Positions 50,666 through 60,002 of a stretch of 64,000 bases of DNA are shown here, piece after piece. The stretch covers positions 1,178,001 through 1,242,000 of the forward strand of contig NZ_CP087590.1 of the NCBI RefSeq assembly GCF_015594925.2, written 5' to 3'. The notes beneath the pieces were generated by a model. The model was not told where the DNA came from and searched no databases. It saw nothing but the letters and a program-made list of their open reading frames with translations. A program made the translations under genes and the position numbers. Within the stretch, counting starts at the first letter, position 1. Every line of letters begins with the position of its first letter. Origin of the DNA: Vibrio sp. VB16 (GTDB lineage: Bacteria; Pseudomonadota; Gammaproteobacteria; Enterobacterales; Vibrionaceae).

Positions 50666-52150
50666 CTACCTTAAAAAGAATTTGAGCATCATTTTTTGCA
50701 CCAGATTACCGTAAGGTGGATGTATCAATTTACCGGTATTAAATGTGCCTCTTTGTAAAATGGTCTTAGCGTGACTTAGTGTTCTGAAACCTTCGGTACC
50801 GTGATAGTGTCCAATTCCAGATTGACCAATACCACCAAAAGGGGCATCTTCAGCTGCGACGTGAAATACCGTTTCATTGATACAGACTCCGCCTGAGTGT
50901 GTTTGCTCAAGTACTTGGCGTTGTACTGCTTCGTCATGACTCATCAAATAGAGCGCAAGTGGCCTTGGATTGCTCTTCACAAATTCAATCGCTTCTTGTA
51001 GAGACTGATACGGAACAATAGGCAAAAGTGGGCCGAAAATTTCTTCCTGCATAACTCGCATAGTGTTGCTTACGTTAGTAATAATTTGAGTCGGCCACTT
51101 TTTTGATTCAGTATCAAGTACTGTTTTGTTCTCACTGCTTAATTGAGTACTGGCTTCGTTATTTGTGTCAGCGGAGTAAACAATCGCGCCCTTGGCTAAA
51201 GCGTCCTGCAACACGGAATCGATTCTTTGCGCCTGACGTGTATTAATTATCTGGCTGTAATCTTTGTTGTTATCGAAGTCTGGATAAAGCGCTTGAAATT
51301 TCGCTCTATATAGAGAAATAAAGTCGTCTATCTTCTCTTTAGGGCAAAGTATGTAGTCGGGCGAAACACAAATTTGTCCTGCATTTAAACACTTACCATA
51401 GATGATTCGTTCGACGGCTGTTTCTATTGGCATATCATCGCCAATGATCACTGGAGACTTGCCTCCTAGCTCCAATGTTACGGGTGTGAGGTTATCCGCG
51501 GCGGCGCGCATAACATGTTTACCAACTGGAGTCGAACCCGTGAAAAGGATATGGTCGAACGGCAATGAAGAAAACTCGCTTGCGATGTCGACTTCACCTT
51601 CTATTATCGCGACTTCTCGGTTAGAGAATATAGAGCCTAACAACATGGTTAGTACTTTGTTGGTTTCCGGCGTAAACTCAGACACCTTTATCATGGTGCG
51701 ATTACCCGCGGCTAAAGACGTCACAAGTGGACTAAGTGACAGCATGATCGGGAAGTTCCACGGAGCGATTATGCCAACCACACCTTTTGGTTGGTACTCA
51801 ACTCGAACGGATGCAGGAGCAAGCAACAAGCCGGCATGCCTTTTACTCGGTTTCATCCATTTCTTCAGTTTTTTAAGTGTGTAGTTAATTTGACTAACGA
51901 CAGGCAGAATGTCTCCGATAAGACTATCGTGCTCAGAACGGTAACCAAAATCGGCACTCATTGCCGAGACGAGTTCTTGTTTATAATTTAGAATCGCACT
52001 CTTTAGCTCTTTTAACTGACGTACGCGTTCCTGATAAGTAGACAAAGGATGTTGAGCGTATTGCTGTCTTTGTTGCGTGAATAGTTCAAATAATGGTGAG
52101 GGAGCACTATCTGATGGTTGCGCAGAGGAATGTGTTGTCATTAAAGTCAC
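50666..52150 (-). CDS. Coniferyl/aliphatic aldehyde dehydrogenase (CalB-like)
   Basis: 494 residues of the ALDH superfamily, closest in motif pattern to coniferyl-aldehyde dehydrogenases: PKGVVGIIAPWNFPIMLSL, FTGSTPVGKHVMRAAADNLTPVTLELGGKSP (general-base Glu), NAGQICVSPDYILCP (catalytic Cys), EEIFGPLLPIVPYQ. Oxidises an aldehyde to its acid with NAD(P)+ in the cytoplasm. C-terminal tail KLIHPPYGNLVQKMMLKFFLR is basic and hydrophobic, suggestive of membrane association. Regulated by the co-transcribed TetR protein. Confidence 0.93.
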   Translation of the reverse strand: MTLMTTHSSAQPSDSAPSPLFELFTQQRQQYAQHPLSTYQERVRQLKELKSAILNYKQELVSAMSADFGYRSEHDSLIGDILPVVSQINYTLKKLKKWMKPSKRHAGLLLAPASVRVEYQPKGVVGIIAPWNFPIMLSLSPLVTSLAAGNRTMIKVSEFTPETNKVLTMLLGSIFSNREVAIIEGEVDIASEFSSLPFDHILFTGSTPVGKHVMRAAADNLTPVTLELGGKSPVIIGDDMPIETAVERIIYGKCLNAGQICVSPDYILCPKEKIDDFISLYRAKFQALYPDFDNNKDYSQIINTRQAQRIDSVLQDALAKGAIVYSADTNNEASTQLSSENKTVLDTESKKWPTQIITNVSNTMRVMQEEIFGPLLPIVPYQSLQEAIEFVKSNPRPLALYLMSHDEAVQRQVLEQTHSGGVCINETVFHVAAEDAPFGGIGQSGIGHYHGTEGFRTLSHAKTILQRGTFNTGKLIHPPYGNLVQKMMLKFFLR

Positions 52151-52167
52151 CTTTACATTATAAACAA

Positions 52168-52185
52168 ACCGACTAATCAGTCGGT
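52168..52185. promoter_or_regulatory. Perfect TetR-type operator ACCGACT-N4-AGTCGGT
   Basis: ACCGACTAATCAGTCGGT has perfect 7-bp arms around AATC and lies 18-35 bp upstream of the aldehyde dehydrogenase start. Operators of this form are common in front of TetR-regulated dehydrogenase genes. The downstream TetR gene supplies the likely repressor. Confidence 0.72.
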
Positions 52186-52234
52186 AAGATGATAGTTGAA
52201 ATAAGCATCGATTGCAATCAAGGTTAATCGGCTG

Positions 52235-53275
52235 TCATTGCCGTGCTAAATATGTGTGTACTTGTTGTTTGAGGTCTTCTTTGTGTTGAATAGGAATAAA
52301 AGAAGCTTCAATAGCATTGAGTGATAGCTGAGCTAACTCTCGCTTGGAAAATGGTAATGCCGAAGCAACGGCCAGAAAATTGTCAGACATGTAACCACCA
52401 AAGTATGCGGGATCATCAGAGTTAATGGTAACGTGCAGCCCTTTTCTCATCAATTCGAGGATATTGTGTTGTGCCATAGACTCAAACACTTTGAGTTTAA
52501 TGTTTGATAAAGGACATATTGTTAGAGGCACCTTAGAGTGAGCCAGCGACAACATGAGGTTTTCGTCGTCAATACATCGAACACCATGGTCAATTCTATC
52601 GACCTTTAGATTTTCGATAGCATCAATGATATTTTGGGCTGGCCCTTCTTCACCTGCGTGGGCAACGGCGAGAAATCCTTGCTCACGAGCTTTCTGAAAG
52701 ACGCGTTCAAATTTCTTAGGTGGATGCCCTTGCTCTGATGAATCGAGTCCAACGGCGACGATTTTGTCTTTGTGTTCAAGTGCAAGTTCAAGAGTAGAGA
52801 ATGCCTCATCTTCACTCAAGTGGCGCAGAAAGCACATAATCAAATTAGTGCTAATACCTAACTCGTGTTCTGCTCTTTTAAGGGCTTTATGAATGCCTCC
52901 GACTATTATATCGAATGATATATCGCGCTCTGTGTGTGTCTGCGGATCGAAGAAAATTTCAGAGTGAATGACATTATCTTTCTTGCACCGGAGCAGATAA
53001 GCCCATGTGAGGTCATAAAAGTCTTGCTCATGCAATAAAACGTGAGCACCTTGATAATAGATATTCAAAAAAGATTGAAGGTTGTCAAACTGATAAGCAG
53101 CACGAATCTCTTCAGTCGATTTATAAGGCAGTTCAATTTGATTTCTTTTAGCCAACTCAAACATGAGCTCTGGTTCTAACGAGCCTTCAATATGAAGGTG
53201 CAGTTCAACCTTAGGTAACTTCTGAATAAAGGTCCCCATGTCTTCTTTGTTATCAATAAAATCTTTATTGCTCAT
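52235..53275 (-). CDS. Adenine deaminase (Ade/Aah1-type, adenosine deaminase superfamily)
   Basis: 346-residue zinc hydrolase. VELHLHIEGSLEP supplies His26 and His28; HAGEEG gives the third histidine and catalytic Glu, DHGVRC and SDDPAYFGGYM the remaining ligands. GLDSSEQGHPPKKF is typical of the adenine-specific branch, unlike adenosine deaminases, so I call adenine to hypoxanthine. GAGGT lies 6 nt before the ATG. Cytoplasmic purine salvage. Divergent from a small gene at 53408. Confidence 0.9.
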   Translation of the reverse strand: MSNKDFIDNKEDMGTFIQKLPKVELHLHIEGSLEPELMFELAKRNQIELPYKSTEEIRAAYQFDNLQSFLNIYYQGAHVLLHEQDFYDLTWAYLLRCKKDNVIHSEIFFDPQTHTERDISFDIIVGGIHKALKRAEHELGISTNLIMCFLRHLSEDEAFSTLELALEHKDKIVAVGLDSSEQGHPPKKFERVFQKAREQGFLAVAHAGEEGPAQNIIDAIENLKVDRIDHGVRCIDDENLMLSLAHSKVPLTICPLSNIKLKVFESMAQHNILELMRKGLHVTINSDDPAYFGGYMSDNFLAVASALPFSKRELAQLSLNAIEASFIPIQHKEDLKQQVHTYLARQ

Positions 53276-53407
53276 AGGGCTACCTCTATATTTTTGTTAT
53301 CTACTAAAGGTATATGAGTTACGGAAAAGCTGCAAATGAGAAGCCGAAATATTCGTTGAATATTTGACTATACTTATATCAATAGCAAAGCATAGGTGAG
53401 GTGAAGT

Positions 53408-53593
53408 ATGGTCGATTTTGTAGAAAAGCTTCGCTTAAAGGGCAAAGCCGAAGAAGATCTCTATTTTGCAAAGCACGACAGAGAACTTATAGAAGCCATG
53501 CATAGGCGTGCTGATGAACTCGCTTTGGAAGCTAATTTTTCGTTAAGTGATGAAGAGATAAATATGGGTTCTAACACGGCACGAGAGAAATAA
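53408..53593 (+). CDS. Small conserved-looking protein, unknown
   Basis: 61 residues with a GAGGTGAAGT site upstream of ATG. Highly charged and helical (MVDFVEKLRLKGKAEEDLYF...AKHDRELIEAMHRRADELALEA), soluble, without cysteine or membrane segment. A terminator follows 16 bp later, so it is a real, monocistronic unit. I recognise the composition of many short Vibrio proteins but cannot give a function. Divergent from adenine deaminase. Confidence 0.75.
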   Translation: MVDFVEKLRLKGKAEEDLYFAKHDRELIEAMHRRADELALEANFSLSDEEINMGSNTAREK

Positions 53594-53608
53594 ATGGTAA
53601 GCAATAAA

Positions 53609-53631
53609 AAAGGCTAACCTAGTTAGCCTTT
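53609..53631. terminator. Bidirectional intrinsic terminator
   Basis: AAAGGCTAA (53609-53617) and TTAGCCTTT (53623-53631) form a 9-bp stem around CCTAG. It ends the 61-residue gene (+) and the 29-residue candidate gene (-). Confidence 0.85.
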
Positions 53632-53639
53632 AGCTCTGA

Positions 53640-53729
53640 TTATCTTAGGAAAGTTATCTTCTTCGATGTCTCTTTCCAAAAACGACCGCGACAGCGTTTT
53701 AGCTGTGCTCGTCTAGTTCTTCTAATCAT
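53640..53729 (-). CDS. Arginine-rich 29-residue microprotein candidate
   Basis: Minus-strand frame ATG 53727-53729 to TAA 53640-53642, preceded by GAGGAAAGTT (ribosome binding site 6 nt away) and followed 9 bp later by a terminator. It begins MIRRTRRAQLKRCRGRFW and has 8 Arg and 4 Lys in 29 residues with one Cys and one Trp. Such basic peptides often bind RNA or ribosomes, but no family was recognised. Reading alone found it; it is too short for most gene finders. Confidence 0.5.
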   Translation of the reverse strand: MIRRTRRAQLKRCRGRFWKETSKKITFLR

Positions 53730-54253
53730 AACTTTCCTCTTCTTAATTATTGTAGATGTAGCCTATTTGAAGGTACGTCAAGTCACGTTTTCAAAGATAC
53801 TAACAATTAGTTTACATTTATAAAGAGACATCTATCACATTATAGTGTTGATTAGGCGAGCGGATAGAATATTGACGTAAACCCCAATGTACGTATCCCT
53901 CGTAATATCGCCATTTTTCACTACCTCTTTAGGGTTATAACATTTTGATAACAATGGTGCGCGATGCACTAACAAAATGCGTCAATGGATGTGGAAGAGG
54001 ACAGATTCTACCATTACTTACTGATATTAAAGAAAAAATCTAATTGGCACGCTACTTGATATACATCAATAAGTAACAAAAAATTTGATAAGGTTTTTAA
54101 CTCGATAACTTGCAAATGGAATGATGACATCACGACGATGAAGACATGACAGCAACGGCGCCACTACTTGAAATAAGCAGAGTGTTTTTAAATGCCAATT
54201 TTTGAGAAAAAAACCACTAATAAATTATAGCAGCGATGAAATGGAGAATTCGG
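53730..54253. promoter_or_regulatory. Upstream region of nrtABC, with sigma-54-like element and leader
   Basis: 524 bp without a plausible gene. TTGGCACGCTACTTGAT (54044-54060) matches the sigma-54 consensus closely, with perfect TGGCAC and TTG but GA in place of the invariant GC. CACT (54162) and AGTG (54181) with an inner CTT/AAG can form a weak hairpin before T5 (54185-54189), a possible attenuator in the leader. Neither is proven. Confidence 0.45.
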
Positions 54254-55636
54254 ATGCAGAATAAATCAGCGATAAGAAGGGCAGTAATTGTAGCGACTGG
54301 ATTTGCGTTATCTGCCTCGTGTTTAGTGAGTAATGCGTGGGCAGAGGTGGGAGAGCCAGAAATTGATGAGCTAAGATTCGGTTTTATCAAGCTAACTGAT
54401 ATGGCACCTTTAGCGGTTGCGTATGAAAAAGGCTTCTTCGAAGACGAAGGCCTGTACGTTACGTTGGAAGCGCAAGCGAACTGGAAAGTACTTTTAGACC
54501 GTGTCATCGATGGTGAATTAGACGGAGCACACATGCTAGCTGGACAGCCACTTGGTGCAACGATTGGGATAGGTACGCAGGCTGAAATTATTACTGCGTT
54601 CAGTATGGATCTCAATGGGAACGCGATTACTGTATCTAACGATACATGGGAGGAGATGAAACCTCACTTAGAAATGCAGGCAGACGGATGGCCGGTACAT
54701 CCAATCAAAGCAGACGCGTTAAAGCCCGTGGTTACCCGTTACCAAGACCAAGGTAAACCCTTCAATATGGGCATGGTTTTCCCTGTTTCAACGCACAATT
54801 ATGAGCTTCGCTATTGGCTAGCTGCTGGTGGTATTCATCCCGGTTATTATGCTCCTATAGCAGGCGACAACAGTGGGCAGATAAGTGCGGATGTTCTTTT
54901 ATCGGTAACTCCTCCACCGCAAATGCCAGCAACAATGGAAGCAGGTACTATAAAGGGTTACTGCGTAGGTGAACCGTGGAATCAACAAGCGGTATTCAAA
55001 AATATCGGTGTTCCAGTTGTCACCGATTACGAGATCTGGAAGAACAACCCGGAAAAAGTGTTTGGTGTCTCTAAGGCGTGGGCAGATAGATACCCAAATA
55101 CCCATATTAGGGTGGTTAAGGCATTGATTAGAGCCGCGGCTTGGCTAGATGAGAACGAGAATACTAACCGCGAAGAAGCGGTGAAAATGTTGGCAAAAAG
55201 TGACTATGTAGGCGCTGATGCTGATGTCATCGCGAACAGTATGACGGGGACATTCGAGTATGAAAAAGGCGATAAAAGAGAAGTGCCTGACTTCAATGTT
55301 TTCTTCCGTTATAACGCAACATTTCCTTACTACAGCGACGCAATTTGGTATCTGACTCAGATGCGTCGTTGGGGGCAAATACCAGAGGAGCAAGTGGATG
55401 ATTGGTATATGGATATTGCAAAGAAAGTGTATCGCCCTGACATCTACCAACAAGCGGCAGAAGCATTAGTTGAAGAAGGCGTACTGAAGACGAATGATTT
55501 CCCTACATTTGAGTCCGAAGATGGATTTAAAGACCCACAAACGCACTTTATTGATGACGTGGTATATGACGGTCGAAAACCAAATGATTATCTACGGCAG
55601 TTTTCTATTGGCCTAAAAGGCGCCGAAAAAGTGTAA
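54254..55636 (+). CDS. nrtA: NrtA/CmpA-type ABC transporter substrate-binding protein
   Basis: 460 residues. A signal peptide with twin-Arg-like start (NKSAIRRAVIVATGFALSASCLVSNAWA) leads to a periplasmic binding domain: LRFGFIKLTDMAPLAVAYEKGFFEDEGLYVTLEAQANWKVLLDRVIDGELDGAHML and GYCVGEPWNQQAVF are family marks of nitrate/bicarbonate-binding proteins. ATG 54254 has GGAG 8 nt upstream; an earlier ATG at 54236 does not. Permease and ATPase follow. No nitrate reductase is in the window, so nitrate is likely but not certain. Confidence 0.92.
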   Translation: MQNKSAIRRAVIVATGFALSASCLVSNAWAEVGEPEIDELRFGFIKLTDMAPLAVAYEKGFFEDEGLYVTLEAQANWKVLLDRVIDGELDGAHMLAGQPLGATIGIGTQAEIITAFSMDLNGNAITVSNDTWEEMKPHLEMQADGWPVHPIKADALKPVVTRYQDQGKPFNMGMVFPVSTHNYELRYWLAAGGIHPGYYAPIAGDNSGQISADVLLSVTPPPQMPATMEAGTIKGYCVGEPWNQQAVFKNIGVPVVTDYEIWKNNPEKVFGVSKAWADRYPNTHIRVVKALIRAAAWLDENENTNREEAVKMLAKSDYVGADADVIANSMTGTFEYEKGDKREVPDFNVFFRYNATFPYYSDAIWYLTQMRRWGQIPEEQVDDWYMDIAKKVYRPDIYQQAAEALVEEGVLKTNDFPTFESEDGFKDPQTHFIDDVVYDGRKPNDYLRQFSIGLKGAEKV

Positions 55637-55667
55637 TTTAACTTGGTTAAAGTTTAGATAGTTGACG

Positions 55668-55716
55668 TGAACATGGTGTAAGTGAGATGGATTACTTCCC
55701 CTTTTCTCCATGTTCA
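55668..55716 (+). promoter_or_regulatory. Intercistronic hairpin after nrtA
   Basis: TGAACATGG (55668-55676) pairs with CCATGTTCA (55708-55716), perfect over 9 bp; GTAAGT and ATTAC in between can extend the fold. It lies between the binding-protein stop and the permease ribosome binding site and may limit expression of the downstream genes. Confidence 0.65.
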
Positions 55717-55744
55717 GTTTCAGTGAATTGGCTAAGGAGTCGTT

Positions 55745-56713
55745 ATGTCTAACAATGTTATTTCCATCCTGCCAGCTACCAGGTTAGTAGCAAATCAATC
55801 AAAAATGTTTGTCTATCCCTTTTTGGGTTTTGTGTTGTTCTTATTGATTTGGCACATGTCCGCGAAACAAGTTCAAACGTCACTAGGCACCCTTCCGGGA
55901 CCAGTGCAAACCTATACTCAGTTCGTCAATCTGATTGAAGAACATGTTGGAGAACGAGATAAAAGTGACGCATTCTTTGAAAGGCAAGAAAAACGCAACG
56001 CAGCGAAATTAGCCAAGAACCCTGAGGCAAAGGTAAAGGTTCGATCGTATACAGGCAAGCCTACATATTTTGATCAGATAGGGACGAGCTTGATTACGGT
56101 CGCGGCCGGTTTCCTGCTGGCTTCGGTTATAGCGATCCCTCTTGGAATTATCCTTGGATTGAATCAGGGGCTTTACCAAGCATTTAACCCGGTTATTCAG
56201 TTATTAAAGCCAGTTTCTCCTTTGGCATGGTTGCCAATAGTGACCATGGTCGTGAGCGCCAGTTATGTGAGTAGCGATCCACTAGTACCCAAATCTTTTG
56301 TTACTTCACTCATTACCGTTGCATTGTGTAGTTTGTGGCCTACGTTAATCAACACGGCGGTTGGTGTAACAAGCGTAGATAAAGATTTGATTAATGTGAG
56401 TAAGGTGCTTCGACTTTCTTGGTGGCAAAACATTCGTACTATCGTACTACCGTCTGCAATACCGATGATATTCACGGGTCTGCGTCTTTCTTTAGGCATC
56501 GCATGGATGGTGCTTATTGCTGCTGAGATGCTCGCGCAAAACCCAGGGTTAGGTAAGTTTGTTTGGGATGAATTTCAAAATGGTAGTTCAGCGTCATTAG
56601 GCCGAATAATGGTCGCGGTTATAACGATTGGATTTATTGGGCTGCTTTTAGATCGAGGCATGTTGACACTACAGAAGAAACTCTCTTGGAATAAATCGCA
56701 AGAGCTTAGATAA
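55745..56713 (+). CDS. nrtB: NrtB-type ABC transporter permease
   Basis: 322 residues with about six membrane segments. The permease EAA-like loop is seen in LINVSKVLRLSWWQNIRTIVLPSAIPMIFTGLRLSLGIAWMVLIAAEML. Longer than single permeases of sulfonate systems because of a charged insert (ERQEKRNAAKLAKNPEAKVKVRSY, about 76-100), as in NrtB. AAGGAG lies 9 nt before the ATG. Works with nrtA and nrtC. Confidence 0.92.
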   Translation: MSNNVISILPATRLVANQSKMFVYPFLGFVLFLLIWHMSAKQVQTSLGTLPGPVQTYTQFVNLIEEHVGERDKSDAFFERQEKRNAAKLAKNPEAKVKVRSYTGKPTYFDQIGTSLITVAAGFLLASVIAIPLGIILGLNQGLYQAFNPVIQLLKPVSPLAWLPIVTMVVSASYVSSDPLVPKSFVTSLITVALCSLWPTLINTAVGVTSVDKDLINVSKVLRLSWWQNIRTIVLPSAIPMIFTGLRLSLGIAWMVLIAAEMLAQNPGLGKFVWDEFQNGSSASLGRIMVAVITIGFIGLLLDRGMLTLQKKLSWNKSQELR

Positions 56714-56732
56714 CTGGGAAAAGGAATAAATT

Positions 56733-57602
56733 ATGTCAAAAGTATTATTGGATTTAACCCAGTTAGGAATGCGCTTTCCAACGGCCAAAGGTGAGTTTGT
56801 CGCGCTTAAAGATGTCAATCTCAATATCAAGCAGGGCGAGTTTATCTCACTGATTGGTCATTCTGGTTGTGGCAAGTCGACCGTTCTTAACTTGGTTGCT
56901 GGTCTTCTAGAAGCAACCGATGGTGGGGTGATACTCGATGGTAAAGAAGTCGTTGAACCTGGTCCAGAAAGGGCGGTAGTGTTTCAAAATCATTCATTAT
57001 TGCCTTGGTTGACGGTGTATCAAAACGTAGAACTTGCCGTAAAACAAGTGGCTAAAGGGAAATCTAAAGCGTGGATAAAACAGCAAGTAGAACATTATCT
57101 AGAGCTTATTCAAATGCAACATGCATCTGACAAAAAGCCGGACGAGATATCCGGTGGGATGAAGCAGCGTGTGGGTATTGCAAGGGCGTTGGCATTAAAG
57201 CCTAAAGTATTGCTCATGGATGAGCCCTTTGGTGCCCTTGATGCGTTGACTCGTGCCCATCTTCAAGACTCGTTGATGAAAATTCAAGCGGATCTAAACA
57301 ATACGGTTATTATGATTACCCACGATGTAGATGAAGCCGTTTTGTTGTCAGACAAAATTGTCATGATGACCAATGGGCCTAGCGCAACAATAGGTGAAGT
57401 TCTCGATATTGAACTTGAAAGACCGCGTAATCGCGTCGCGTTAGCGGATAATGCGACCTATCAAAAATACCGACAATCAGTATTAAGATTCCTATACGAA
57501 AAACAGGTGAAGGTTGAACCTTTACCAACGTGTGAATCTGTCAATGAGTCGAATACGGGCGCAGACTTTCAGCCGCTAGAGAAAGCAGCAAAAATCGCTT
57601 GA
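56733..57602 (+). CDS. nrtC: NrtC/NrtD-type ABC transporter ATPase
   Basis: 289 residues: Walker A GHSGCGKST (42-50), Q-loop FQNHSLLPWLTV, signature SGGMKQRVGIARAL, Walker B VLLMDEPFGALDALTR and H-loop MITHDVDEA. It lacks the extra C-terminal substrate-binding-like domain of cyanobacterial NrtC, so it is the short NrtD-like type acting as a homodimer. It completes the three-gene operon, and a terminator follows at 57634. Confidence 0.93.
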   Translation: MSKVLLDLTQLGMRFPTAKGEFVALKDVNLNIKQGEFISLIGHSGCGKSTVLNLVAGLLEATDGGVILDGKEVVEPGPERAVVFQNHSLLPWLTVYQNVELAVKQVAKGKSKAWIKQQVEHYLELIQMQHASDKKPDEISGGMKQRVGIARALALKPKVLLMDEPFGALDALTRAHLQDSLMKIQADLNNTVIMITHDVDEAVLLSDKIVMMTNGPSATIGEVLDIELERPRNRVALADNATYQKYRQSVLRFLYEKQVKVEPLPTCESVNESNTGADFQPLEKAAKIA

Positions 57603-57633
57603 TGTAAGGGAGACACTTTCCTGTCACACCATT

Positions 57634-57653
57634 GCCCTCGAAAGAGGGCCTTT
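57634..57653 (+). terminator. Intrinsic terminator of nrtABC
   Basis: GCCCTC, a GAAA tetraloop, GAGGGC, then CTTTT. A compact, stable terminator 31 bp after the stop codon. Confidence 0.88.
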
Positions 57654-57837
57654 TACGCGTGGTTTAGGCTCTATCCGCCTCTTCAAATTTCCTATTATTC
57701 ATTTTGATTCTTCTTGCTAGCATAAATATTTTTATTTACATAAAGGCGCACTAGGTGTTTTTGTAACTTTGGTTAATCTAAACATGGCTTATTAATTAAA
57801 ACTTAGTGAAACCCCTTTTTTTATCGTTATAAAAGAC

Positions 57838-57868
57838 AAATAAAGGGCCCTTAATGGACCCTTTATTT
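57838..57868 (-). terminator. Terminator of the porin gene
   Basis: AAATAAAGGG (57838-57847) pairs with CCCTTTATTT (57859-57868). A- and T-rich stems serve the minus-strand porin transcript that ends at 57944. Confidence 0.75.
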
Positions 57869-57943
57869 TAATCATTATAGAGCGTAAAACTTAGCCAATG
57901 TGTATTCAATTGAATGACAAAGTACGTCTAAACTTGACGATTT

Positions 57944-59179
57944 TTACCACCATGCCTCGAACATTGCGCCGAAGCTAACGGTATCGGTAGTTGTATTAGC
58001 CGATCCTTGTGGGGCAACATCTTTTTCACCAACAGTGGCATAGAAGCGAAGCATTGGACGGCTCCCAGGTAGGCCACCTATAGACATGTTTTGAGAAAGT
58101 GTTACTTTCCAACCATCCGTTTCGTTGCCGCTGTCTTCATCAACTAATGCATAGCCAGTTTCAATCCATGTGGAGTGAATGTCGTTCCAACGATATTGAG
58201 GGCGAACGATTAGGCTATATTCATTCTGATCAGTCGCGTCATCACCAGATTGGTTATAATAAGCGGCTAGGTAGTTGATATCCCAATTTTCGCTAGCACT
58301 AAATCCACCTTCATAACTGACAAATAGACTTTGGAAATCGCCTTTAAGGCCCATTACTGAGTTATTTGCACCGTCACCATATCGAACATGCAAGCTAGAA
58401 GAATCAAACTTAATTTGAGTACCGACTAACCACGCTGTCTCGCTATCTAATCCCGAAGTTTCAATCTCTTCATCTTCTGATGTAAAACCAAAGTGTGCAT
58501 ATGCGTCAATTTTTGCAAATCCAGCATCGATGCCTTTAATCTTAGAGGTCGCAGCATATTTACCGTTGTCGTTGCCAAGGGAGCCTTCATTATCGTCGAC
58601 ACCACCGACAAAACCGAAGTCCAATTTTGCACCACCTAAGTCAAAGTTTTTGAAACCACCCCCTTGACCATCTTCGATAGTTACATAGTAATCGTTTAAG
58701 CCTTGTTGCAAGCGAGCATGGAAATCACGACCTGCCCAAACATACAAACCTGGTTGCGATTCAAAAATGTTGGTTACACCTGAGTAAAATCGTTTAAGGT
58801 TTACACCACCGTAGGATTCATCACCCCATTCGTCATTTGACCAATGTTCTACCATTACAGCAAGGTCCCAAACCGCGCCATTTTCAGCGGTGTACTTTTT
58901 AGCAATACCAAACTCACCACCATTGGCTTCGTTACCCAAACGACCAACAGTTTGTCCCGTACTACCAATACCGTTTACATATCGGGTATCACCATTCTGA
59001 TATTGCGCACCATATCGAGCATAACCAAAGAAGATTACGTCATTTTCTTTTTTTGCCATAAGCGCTTGTAAGTCATCAATCTGCGCCTGCATGTTGATAG
59101 TTTCGTTAGCGACAGCACCAAAAGTTGTTAGAGAAGAGGCCACTGCTAGGGCGAGAGATAAAACCTTAAAGTTTTTCAT
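57944..59179 (-). CDS. Maltoporin (LamB)-like carbohydrate porin
   Basis: 411 residues: signal peptide (MKNFKVLSLALAVASSLTTFGAVA), a short coiled coil (MQAQIDDLQALMAKKE), then an 18-strand-type barrel with FFGYARYGAQYQNG, GQTVGRLGNEANGGEFGIAKKY, YVWAGRDFH, and a C-terminal FEAWW ending in an aromatic as in LamB porins. Forms a sugar-selective trimer in the outer membrane. The upstream region carries a TGAAACGTTT site and faces the LacI/ABC sugar operon, so it likely imports the same sugar. Confidence 0.9.
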   Translation of the reverse strand: MKNFKVLSLALAVASSLTTFGAVANETINMQAQIDDLQALMAKKENDVIFFGYARYGAQYQNGDTRYVNGIGSTGQTVGRLGNEANGGEFGIAKKYTAENGAVWDLAVMVEHWSNDEWGDESYGGVNLKRFYSGVTNIFESQPGLYVWAGRDFHARLQQGLNDYYVTIEDGQGGGFKNFDLGGAKLDFGFVGGVDDNEGSLGNDNGKYAATSKIKGIDAGFAKIDAYAHFGFTSEDEEIETSGLDSETAWLVGTQIKFDSSSLHVRYGDGANNSVMGLKGDFQSLFVSYEGGFSASENWDINYLAAYYNQSGDDATDQNEYSLIVRPQYRWNDIHSTWIETGYALVDEDSGNETDGWKVTLSQNMSIGGLPGSRPMLRFYATVGEKDVAPQGSANTTTDTVSFGAMFEAWW

Positions 59180-60002
59180 GTACGGTCCTTAATTTATTGT
59201 AGGTTTTGTTATTTCGGGAGAAATATTAAGGAATGAAACGTTTGAAAAAACACTACGGGCTCACACGTTTTAGAGGCATAAATTACATGAAACAAAATAA
59301 AACAATTAACAATTGAATGGCACAATATTTACATGTTAAATATCAATTGGTTATCTGAAATTTTGTGACGACTTACGTACTCTGCAATCGCTTTCATTTC
59401 ACAGGATATACGTGTTTTCGTCACATTTGTAATGGACTATATGGACCGTTTATTGGTAAGAGCCATGAAATGTTTCATATATTTGAGATCTTTCATGAAT
59501 TCTATGATTTTTTAAATATAAAATGAGCAATCAAATTTGTATAGAATATACAAGATCCATATTTAAATGTGCTGTAATTGAATTTTTAATGAAGAGAGAG
59601 GGAAGAATTATAGCGCCACTAATTAGATGTACTGTGTGTTTAAATAGAATGTTCAGATTTTCATTGTGCTGAAAAAGAGAACTTAACTTATAATGAGGGT
59701 GTTTTTAAATTAATTTATTCTTTAGATATAATGGGTTGCGTTGGTTCATCATATTTCATGAAACAAAGAGAAATAAAAGCCATCAGATGGTAAAGGTATT
59801 TATCACAGAGTTATTGTTATATCTATGGATTTTCAATGTTATCGGTTGTCTTATAAAGTCGAACTTGTTTCATTAGTGTATTTATATTTATTATTCGTGA
59901 TTCTAATCTATGTCTTAATGTGCATCTATTATTATTATGGTTTCTCCAGCGCCTGTTTAAATTCCTATTGACGACATATAACAGGAACGAATCAAATCAT
60001 GA

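Noticed and set aside
53957..53969. GTGC-GCGAT-GCAC symmetrical site upstream of nrtA, considered as an NtrC site
   Set aside because: The half-sites are in the opposite order to the known GCAC...GTGC NtrC consensus.
54054..54077. TACATCAATAAGTA, considered as a NarP/NarL 7-2-7 site
   Set aside because: The arms are separated by the wrong distance (14 bp total, 16 needed).
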